Assembly: GCF_000239295.1 (NCBI RefSeq) | Contig: NZ_JH417804.1 | Location: 7,426-50,672, forward strand | Length of the DNA: 43,247 nt | Reading direction: 5' to 3' | Origin: Flavonifractor plautii ATCC 29863 | GTDB taxonomy: Bacteria; Bacillota; Clostridia; Oscillospirales; Oscillospiraceae | In this document: positions 38,758-43,247 of the stretch, one piece after another | Position numbering within the stretch: position 1 is the first letter of the stretch | How the letters are laid out: each line of letters starts with the position of its first letter | Position numbers and translations under genes: made by a program | Notes under the pieces: model-generated | The model's database searches: none | What the model was told of the DNA's origin: nothing | The model's input: only the letters and a program-made list of their open reading frames with translations

Positions 38758-38774
38758 TTGTATAAATTATACAA
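38758..38774 (-). promoter_or_regulatory. Perfect palindrome over the glg -10 box (putative operator)
   Basis: TTGTATAA, one central base, TTATACAA: an exact 17-base inverted repeat that contains the whole -10 box of the glgB promoter. A repressor bound here would block RNA polymerase. The regulator is unknown and no regulator gene is adjacent. Confidence 0.65.
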
Positions 38775-38794
38775 CGTGATGGAGGCATAGTCAA
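38766..38794 (-). promoter_or_regulatory. Sigma-A promoter of the glycogen operon
   Basis: On the - strand TTGACT (38794-38789), a 17-base spacer, then a perfect TATAAT (38771-38766). The predicted transcript has a leader of about 100 bases before glgB. Confidence 0.93.
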
Positions 38795-38864
38795 GACATG
38801 TATGGAAAAGCAAGTGTAAAATTTCCCATATTGGGCGGACGGGCGTTTTGGAGAGATTGCGCAG

Positions 38865-38893
38865 AGGGGGGAGCGGCAATGCCGCTCCCCCCT
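38865..38893 (-). terminator. GC-rich stem-loop after the carboxypeptidase gene
   Basis: A perfect 13-base stem (38865-38877 with 38881-38893) with a three-base loop lies 12 bases after the stop codon at 38905. The - strand flank (CTGCGCAATC) lacks a T-run, so termination would depend on stem strength. Confidence 0.6.
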
Positions 38894-38904
38894 GCACAAT
38901 CGGA

Positions 38905-40035
38905 TTATTCCGCCATAAACAATGTTTTGAGGAACCGGGAGAAAATACCGGGAAGGGTCAGCCGTGCCACAGCCCGGTCGGCCACGATGGGGATGGTCTG
39001 CTGCTCCTGCCCGCCCACGGAGATCACCATCTCGCCCAGCTTTTGCCCCTGCTCCACCGGGGCCTCCACATTCTCGCACAGGCGCAGTTCGCTCGTCACG
39101 TCGTTGAGCTGGGCCTTGTCCACCAGAATCCGGCTGGACTGGGCGAGGATGGGCTGTACCGTGTCCTGCTCGCCCAGCAGCACGTCGACAGGAGGGAGGG
39201 CCTGTCCGGGGTAGACGTCTGTGAGGGTATAATTGGCAAAGCCGAAGTTCAGCAGGCTCTTGGCCGACTCAAAGCGCTGCTCGGAGGTCTTGGCCTTGAG
39301 CACAACGGCGATGAGCTCCATACCGTCCCGCTCGGCCGTGGCGGACAGGCAGTAGCCTGCCGCGTCGGTGGAGCCGGTCTTGAGGCCAGTGGCCCCTTCA
39401 TAGAAACGCACCAGCTTATTGGTATTGGCCAGTTGGAACTGACCGCCCCGGATGGAGTCCATCCAGATGGTGGTGTAGTCCCGGATTTTGGGGTGCTGGA
39501 TCAGGGCGCGGCTCATGACCGCGATATCATGGGCGCTGGTCAGGTGGCCCGCCGCGGGCAGGCCGGTGCAGTTGACAAAGCAGGTGTCGGCCATGCCAAG
39601 CTCGGCGGCCCGCTGGTTCATCTGCTCCACAAAGCCCTCCTCGCTGCCTGCCAGGTGCTCGGCCAGGGCCACGGCGGCGTCATTGCCCGACACCACCGCC
39701 ACGGCCTTGAGCATGTCGTCCACGCTCATCTGCTCCCCCTCTTTTAAATAGACCTGGGAGCCGCCCATGGAGGCGGCGTGGGCGGAGACGGTAACCATAT
39801 CGTCCAGAGCCAGACGGCCGTCGTCAATGGCCTCCAGCACCAGCAGCAGCGTCATGACTTTGGTGACGCTGGCGGGCTCCAGCTTGTCGTGGGCGTTCTG
39901 TTCATAGAGGATGGCGCCGGTTTCCTTCTCCATCAGCACCGCAGCGGCGGCGTCCACCGTGGGCGCGCCGCTGACGGCCTGGGCGGGGAGGACCAGAAGC
40001 GCGGCGGCCAGCAGGGCCGCAGCCAGTTTTTTCAT
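38905..40035 (-). CDS. D-alanyl-D-alanine carboxypeptidase (DacF/PBP5 type)
   Basis: This exported penicillin-binding protein trims the terminal D-Ala from peptidoglycan stem peptides. The 376-residue protein has a signal peptide (MKK then a hydrophobic run to about AQA at 20), the S11 serine motif SVTK with Ser56 and Lys59, SGN in the second motif, and KTG in GATGLKTGSTDAAG. A beta-rich C-terminal domain follows, and an end segment (LPGIFSRFLKTLF) looks like the amphipathic membrane anchor of PBP5-like enzymes. GGAGG precedes the start. No sporulation gene is next to it, so a sporulation role (dacF) is not implied. Confidence 0.95.
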   Translation of the reverse strand: MKKLAAALLAAALLVLPAQAVSGAPTVDAAAAVLMEKETGAILYEQNAHDKLEPASVTKVMTLLLVLEAIDDGRLALDDMVTVSAHAASMGGSQVYLKEGEQMSVDDMLKAVAVVSGNDAAVALAEHLAGSEEGFVEQMNQRAAELGMADTCFVNCTGLPAAGHLTSAHDIAVMSRALIQHPKIRDYTTIWMDSIRGGQFQLANTNKLVRFYEGATGLKTGSTDAAGYCLSATAERDGMELIAVVLKAKTSEQRFESAKSLLNFGFANYTLTDVYPGQALPPVDVLLGEQDTVQPILAQSSRILVDKAQLNDVTSELRLCENVEAPVEQGQKLGEMVISVGGQEQQTIPIVADRAVARLTLPGIFSRFLKTLFMAE

Positions 40036-40063
40036 AACGTGTGATGCCTCCGTTTTTGAGATT

Positions 40064-40076
40064 CTCTGTCTCAGAG
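40064..40076. promoter_or_regulatory. Small palindrome upstream of the carboxypeptidase gene
   Basis: CTCTG, three bases, CAGAG: a short inverted repeat 29 bases before the start codon on the - strand. It could be an operator or chance; no promoter with good spacing was found for this gene. Confidence 0.3.
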
Positions 40077-40127
40077 GATATGGAATCGGCGGGAATTCTA
40101 TACGGAAGCGGGGCTTTTTTGGGGCGG

Positions 40128-40141
40128 GGAAAAATTTTTCC
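40128..40141. promoter_or_regulatory. Perfect A/T-core palindrome in the divergent control region
   Basis: GGAAAAATTTTTCC is a perfect 14-base palindrome nine bases upstream of the -35 box of the amino-acid transporter operon. Its place suits an activator or repressor site, or an A-tract that bends the DNA. Confidence 0.45.
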
Positions 40142-40150
40142 GTTTTTCTC

Positions 40151-40179
40151 TTTACAATATCGCTTTAGTGTGGTAATAT
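40151..40179 (+). promoter_or_regulatory. Promoter of the amino-acid ABC transporter operon
   Basis: TTTACA (40151-40156), a 17-base spacer and TAATAT (40174-40179), 43 bases before the start codon. Confidence 0.85.
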
Positions 40180-40222
40180 ACGAAAGCGAAGAGGAAAACG
40201 ACCCAACTGAGGAGGAACTGCT

Positions 40223-41080
40223 ATGAAACGAAATTGGACGGCTCTGGCCCTTGCTCTGGGCCTTACCCTGACCCTCACCGCCTGCGGCGGAAATCCCGGT
40301 GCGGCCGAGACGCCCGGCAGCGCGGCGCCGACCGGCTCTCAGACGCCTGCGGCAGAGAGCGACCTGGATTATGTCAAGGGCAACGGAGTCCTAAAGATCG
40401 GCTATACCCTGTTCGAGCCCATGAACTACCTGGGGGAGGACGGCGAGCTGACCGGCTTTGAGACCGAGTTTGCCACTGCCGTGTGCGCCAAGCTGGGGGT
40501 GGAGCCCAAGTTTGTGGAGATCAACTGGGATGCCAAGCTGCTGGAGTTGGAGAGCAAGAACATCGACTGCATCTGGAACGGTATGACCATCACGCCGGAG
40601 CTCCAGGAGACCATTTCGATTTCCGACCCCTACATCAAGAACTATCAGGTGGTGGTTATCCGCGCCGCCGACGCGGACAAATACACCTCCACCGAGTCCC
40701 TGGCCGGCGCCAATCTGGACGCGGAGGCCGGCTCCGCCGGTGAGGCGGCGGTTGCGGCCGACGAGTTCCTCAGCCAGGCCAGCTATACCTCTGTGGTGAA
40801 GCAGACCGACGCCCTGCTGGAGGTCAAGAGCGGAGCGGCGGACGCGGCGGTTATGGACTTCGTGCTGGCCAACACGCTGGCCGGCACCGGCGACTACTCC
40901 GACCTGATGGTCATTCCCGATCTGGAGCTGTCCGTGGAGGAGTACGGCATCGGCTTCCGCCAGGGCTCCGACCTCACCGCGGCGGTAAACCAGGCCATGC
41001 AGGAGCTCATTGACGACGGCACCCTCAACGAGCTGGCCGTCAAGTACGAGCTGGCCGATCTGCTGCTGGCCAACCAGTAA
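40223..41080 (+). CDS. Polar amino-acid ABC transporter substrate-binding lipoprotein
   Basis: The 285-residue protein captures an amino acid outside the membrane for the permease and ATPase encoded next. It has a lipoprotein signal (MKRNWTALALALGLTLTLTA-Cys21) followed by a Gly/Ala/Pro/Ser/Thr-rich linker. The SBP_bac_3 fold follows, with LKIGYTLFEPMNYLGEDGEL, GFETEFATAVCAKLG and WNGMTITPELQETISISDPY. This is the cystine/glutamine/arginine-type family; the exact substrate cannot be told. AGGAGG precedes the ATG. A stable hairpin follows the gene and may let it be made in excess over the membrane subunits. Confidence 0.93.
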   Translation: MKRNWTALALALGLTLTLTACGGNPGAAETPGSAAPTGSQTPAAESDLDYVKGNGVLKIGYTLFEPMNYLGEDGELTGFETEFATAVCAKLGVEPKFVEINWDAKLLELESKNIDCIWNGMTITPELQETISISDPYIKNYQVVVIRAADADKYTSTESLAGANLDAEAGSAGEAAVAADEFLSQASYTSVVKQTDALLEVKSGAADAAVMDFVLANTLAGTGDYSDLMVIPDLELSVEEYGIGFRQGSDLTAAVNQAMQELIDDGTLNELAVKYELADLLLANQ

Positions 41081-41092
41081 AACGTTCCGACA

Positions 41093-41126
41093 CAAGAGGC
41101 AGGGGGTATATGCCCCCTGCCCCTTG
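41093..41126 (+). other. Intercistronic stem-loop between binding protein and permease
   Basis: A nine-base perfect stem (41098-41106 with 41113-41121) is extended by CAAG/CTTG (41093-41096 with 41123-41126) across one mismatch. There is no T-run. Such hairpins often protect the upstream binding-protein message or cut readthrough. Confidence 0.65.
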
Positions 41127-41152
41127 TCCGCGTTGGACAGAGGAGAGAGAAC

Positions 41153-41800
41153 ATGTCATTCCAAACGGTAACCATGACCCTGCTGGACGGTTTTCTGCTT
41201 AATATTGAGCTCTTTGCCGTCACGCTGGTGTTGTCCCTGCCCCTGGGACTGGTGGTGTCCTTCGGCACCATGAGCCGCTTCAAGCCCCTGAGCCTTCTGG
41301 TGCGCCTGTATGTTTACATCATGCGCTCCACCCCACTGATGCTCCAACTGGCGGTGGTGTTCTATCTGCCCGGCATCGTCTTTGGGCCTGGACACTCCCT
41401 GGGGCGGATGGGGGCGGCCGTCCTGGCCTTTGTGCTCAACTACGCGGCCTACTTCTCCGAGATCTTCCGCGGCGGCATCCAGGGTGTCCCCGCCGGCCAG
41501 CGGGAGGCCGGGCAGGTGCTGGGCATGACCCGCAGCCAGATCTTCTTCCAGGTCACCCTGCTCCAGGTGGTCAAGCGCATCGTGCCCCCCATGGGCAACG
41601 AAATCATCACCCTGGTGAAGGACACCTCTTTGTCCAACTTCATCATGGTGGGGGAGATCATCAAGTTGGCCAAGGACTTCGGCAACAAGGGCATGATCTG
41701 GCCCCTGTTCTACGCCGGCGCTTTCTTCCTGGTGTTCAACGGCATTGTGACCCTGGCCCTGAGCCGCACCGAGAAGAAGCTGGACTATTTCCGGGTTTGA
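41153..41800 (+). CDS. Amino-acid ABC transporter permease
   Basis: The 215-residue protein is an inner-membrane subunit of the His/Glu/Gln/Arg/Opine family. It shows LLDGFLLNIELFAVTLVLSLPLG in the first helix, YIMRSTPLMLQL, and the cytoplasmic EAA loop GVPAGQREAGQVLGMTRSQIFFQV that contacts the ATPase. About five helices fit the family. AGGAGAG precedes the start. A single permease gene suggests a homodimer. Confidence 0.94.
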   Translation: MSFQTVTMTLLDGFLLNIELFAVTLVLSLPLGLVVSFGTMSRFKPLSLLVRLYVYIMRSTPLMLQLAVVFYLPGIVFGPGHSLGRMGAAVLAFVLNYAAYFSEIFRGGIQGVPAGQREAGQVLGMTRSQIFFQVTLLQVVKRIVPPMGNEIITLVKDTSLSNFIMVGEIIKLAKDFGNKGMIWPLFYAGAFFLVFNGIVTLALSRTEKKLDYFRV

Positions 41801-41814
41801 GAGGAGCGCACAGC

Positions 41815-42600
41815 ATGGCGATTTTACAGGTAGAGGATATCCAGAAGCGATTCGGCAGGACGCGGGTTCTGGAGGATATCAGCTTTTCCCTGGAGCAGGG
41901 GCAGGCCATGGCCATCATCGGCTCCTCCGGCTCCGGCAAGACCACCCTCCTGCGCTGCCTCAACTTCCTGGAGCGTCCCGACCGGGGCCGCATCACCGTG
42001 GGGGGCGAGGTGCTCTTTGACGCGGACGACCCCGCCACCCAGCGGGAGAGCGAGGTGCGCAAGAAGCGCCTCCACTTTGGGCTGGTGTTCCAGTCGTTCA
42101 ACCTCTTTCCCCAGTACACCGCTCTGGAAAACGTGACCCTGGCCGGCCAGCTCCTGGCCCGGGAGCGGCCCGACTTTAAGGGGGAGAAGAAGCGCATCTT
42201 CGCTGAGATTGAGGAGAAGGGACGGACGCTGCTGGCCCAGATGGGTCTGGCCGACCGGGCGGGGCATTACCCCCACCAGCTCTCCGGCGGCCAGCAGCAG
42301 CGGGTGGCCATCGCCCGGGCCCTGGCCCTCAGCCCCGATATCCTCTGCTTTGACGAGCCCACCTCCGCCCTGGACCCGGAGCTCACCGGCGAGGTGCTGC
42401 GGGTGATCCGCGCCCTGGCCGAACAGAAGACCACCATGATCATCGTCACCCATGAGATGGCTTTCGCCCGGGACGTGGCCGACCAGGTGGTATTCATGGA
42501 CGGCGGCGTGATCGTGGAGCAGGGCGACGCCCGGCAGGTCATCGAGCACCCCCGGGAGGAGCGCACCCGCCAGTTCCTGGCCCGCTACAGCGAGAATTGA
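41815..42600 (+). CDS. Amino-acid ABC transporter ATP-binding protein
   Basis: The 261-residue ATPase has Walker A GSSGSGKTT (36-44), Q-loop FQSFNLFPQYTALENV (typical of polar amino-acid importers), signature LSGGQQQR, Walker B ILCFDEPTSALDP and switch VTHEMAFARDVAD. An insertion of some 15-20 charged residues after the Q-loop (RPDFKGEKKRIFAEIEEKG region) is slightly longer than in GlnQ-like proteins. It starts 14 bases after the permease with GAGGAGCG as RBS and ends the operon. Confidence 0.95.
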   Translation: MAILQVEDIQKRFGRTRVLEDISFSLEQGQAMAIIGSSGSGKTTLLRCLNFLERPDRGRITVGGEVLFDADDPATQRESEVRKKRLHFGLVFQSFNLFPQYTALENVTLAGQLLARERPDFKGEKKRIFAEIEEKGRTLLAQMGLADRAGHYPHQLSGGQQQRVAIARALALSPDILCFDEPTSALDPELTGEVLRVIRALAEQKTTMIIVTHEMAFARDVADQVVFMDGGVIVEQGDARQVIEHPREERTRQFLARYSEN

Positions 42601-42618
42601 AGAATTGAAAATCGGACA

Positions 42619-42650
42619 AAAGCGTGGTATCATTTGAGATACCACGCTTT
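42619..42650 (+). terminator. Terminator after the amino-acid transporter operon
   Basis: A perfect 13-base stem (42619-42631 with 42638-42650) with a six-base loop; the 3' arm ends in TTT but the T-run is short. It lies 18 bases after the ATPase stop codon and 23 bases before the next gene, so some readthrough may feed that gene. Confidence 0.75.
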
Positions 42651-42673
42651 CACATGGATAAGGAGCTGAACAC

Positions 42674-43030
42674 ATGGACGAGGAACTGTTCCTGCCGGTG
42701 CTGTCCCACTTTGAAAACGGCAACTTCTGGACAGCCAGCGGCGGGGCCCTGCGCTACAAGGTGGTGCCCGATACAGGGGAGAGCCCCAGGCTTACCGCCG
42801 AGGTGTGGGAGGGCCCCTGGCGCTATCAGGACAGCACAGTGGAGGAGACAAAGGAATTTCCCCTCAGTGAGGAGGGGCTGGAGGAGCTGCGGGGCTGGCT
42901 GGCCCGGTGGCGGACGGAGATGAACGCGCGCCCGAAAAAAACCCTGGAGGAGACTCTGGCCGCCCGGGCCGCCCGCCGGGCGGAGCTGGAGGCCGCAGCG
43001 GCCGGGAAACAGGAAGGAGAAACAGCATGA
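42674..43030 (+). CDS. Small uncharacterised protein, coupled to a zinc-ribbon gene
   Basis: I do not recognise this 118-residue protein. The first part (about 1-60) looks like a compact beta-rich domain with several aromatic residues: HFENGNFWTASGGALRYKV, LTAEVWEGPWRYQDSTVE. The second half is a charged helix, LSEEGLEELRGWLARWRTEM, then an Ala/Arg/Glu-rich segment (about 88-112) likely to be helical. There is no signal peptide or membrane segment, so it is probably cytoplasmic. AAGGAGCTGAACAC precedes ATG 42674. Its stop codon overlaps the next gene (ATGA), so the two proteins are probably made together and may act together. Confidence 0.75.
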   Translation: MDEELFLPVLSHFENGNFWTASGGALRYKVVPDTGESPRLTAEVWEGPWRYQDSTVEETKEFPLSEEGLEELRGWLARWRTEMNARPKKTLEETLAARAARRAELEAAAAGKQEGETA

Positions 43031-43218
43031 CCTGGGGAACCTATTACTTTTTCTATGAGTGCCCTCAGTGCGGCAAGAAATACCGCTATGAACTGGAGGG
43101 AAGCGCCGACGAGGAGTTCGGCTTCTGCCCGGAGTGCCACGTGATGGGCACCTTCGTGGGGGAAACCAAGGATAACCAGCAGGGCGAGGACAAGTTCGCC
43201 GACTACGAGTTTGTATAA
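43027..43218 (+). CDS. Small zinc-ribbon protein
   Basis: The 63-residue protein has two CxxC knuckles, CPQC (Cys12, Cys15) and CPEC (Cys34, Cys37), spaced 18 residues apart, the layout of a rubredoxin-like zinc ribbon. The end is acidic (DNQQGEDKFADYEFV). AGGAGA precedes the start, which overlaps the stop of the gene before it. Function is unknown; small ribbons of this kind bind nucleic acid or act as protein-protein adapters. Confidence 0.8.
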   Translation: MTWGTYYFFYECPQCGKKYRYELEGSADEEFGFCPECHVMGTFVGETKDNQQGEDKFADYEFV

Positions 43219-43226
43219 ACAGGGGG

Positions 43227-43247
43227 CTCCCCGGCAACGCCGGGGAG
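43227..43247 (+). repeat. GC-rich hairpin at the right edge (may continue beyond the window)
   Basis: A perfect nine-base stem (43227-43235 with 43239-43247) with a three-base AAC loop, starting eight bases after the zinc-ribbon stop. The preceding AGGGGG suggests that the stem grows longer outside the window. It could be the terminator of the two-gene unit. Confidence 0.55.

Overview
The window looks like a chromosomal segment of a GC-rich, anaerobic, low-mobility Firmicute, most likely class Clostridia, family Oscillospiraceae (Flavonifractor/Lawsonibacter/Intestinimonas-like). This is inferred from the anaerobic cobalamin route (CbiK, CbiC, CbiP), the HrcA/CIRCE heat-shock operon, the GlgC+GlgD glycogen operon, a HemA-SirC fusion of clostridial type and strong Shine-Dalgarno sequences. 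No rRNA, tRNA, CRISPR, phage or insertion-sequence genes are visible. No gene-free stretch exceeds 300 bases; the largest gaps (29884-30141 and 38657-38904) hold promoters, hairpins and a terminator.

Region 1 (1-18345, + strand) is one tightly packed cobalamin/tetrapyrrole cluster. It begins with the tail of an upstream gene, then cobT, cobU, cobS, a short cobU-like gene, cobC, cbiB, cobD, cbiP, cbiC and cbiK (corrin ring finishing, aminopropanol arm, nucleotide loop, cobalt insertion). A cobalamin riboswitch at about 8534-8675 follows cbiK directly and heads cbiMNQO (cobalt uptake), cbiL, hemA-sirC, hemC, cobA-hemD, hemB and hemL. The second half can therefore make 5-aminolevulinate from glutamyl-tRNA, carry it to precorrin-2 and sirohydrochlorin, and supply cobalt, probably under B12 feedback. 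The middle corrin genes (cbiD, E, T, F, G, H, J) and most of cbiA are not in the window and probably lie upstream.

Region 2 (18357-26701, - strand) reads hrcA, grpE, dnaK, dnaJ from a sigma-A promoter with a perfect CIRCE operator, followed by a GT39 mannosyltransferase-like membrane protein, a PHP-family histidinol-phosphatase-like protein and rpiB, ending at a shared terminator facing hemL.

Region 3 (26775-29957) holds a divergent GNAT acetyltransferase (+), then a MATE transporter and a cysteine desulfurase on the - strand with its own promoter. Region 4 (30094-38794, - strand) is the glycogen operon glgB-glgC-glgD-glgA-glgP, driven by a near-consensus promoter whose -10 lies inside a perfect 17-bp palindrome. 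Region 5 (38865-43247) contains a D-Ala-D-Ala carboxypeptidase (-), a divergent polar amino-acid ABC transporter operon (+), and two small uncharacterised genes, one a zinc ribbon.

No clear-cut new defence or mobile system was found. The least explained items are the paired CobU-like proteins, the glg operator palindrome, the small coupled gene pair at the right end, the discoidin-like insertion in the GT39 protein, and a set of GC-rich hairpins in the intergenic gaps.
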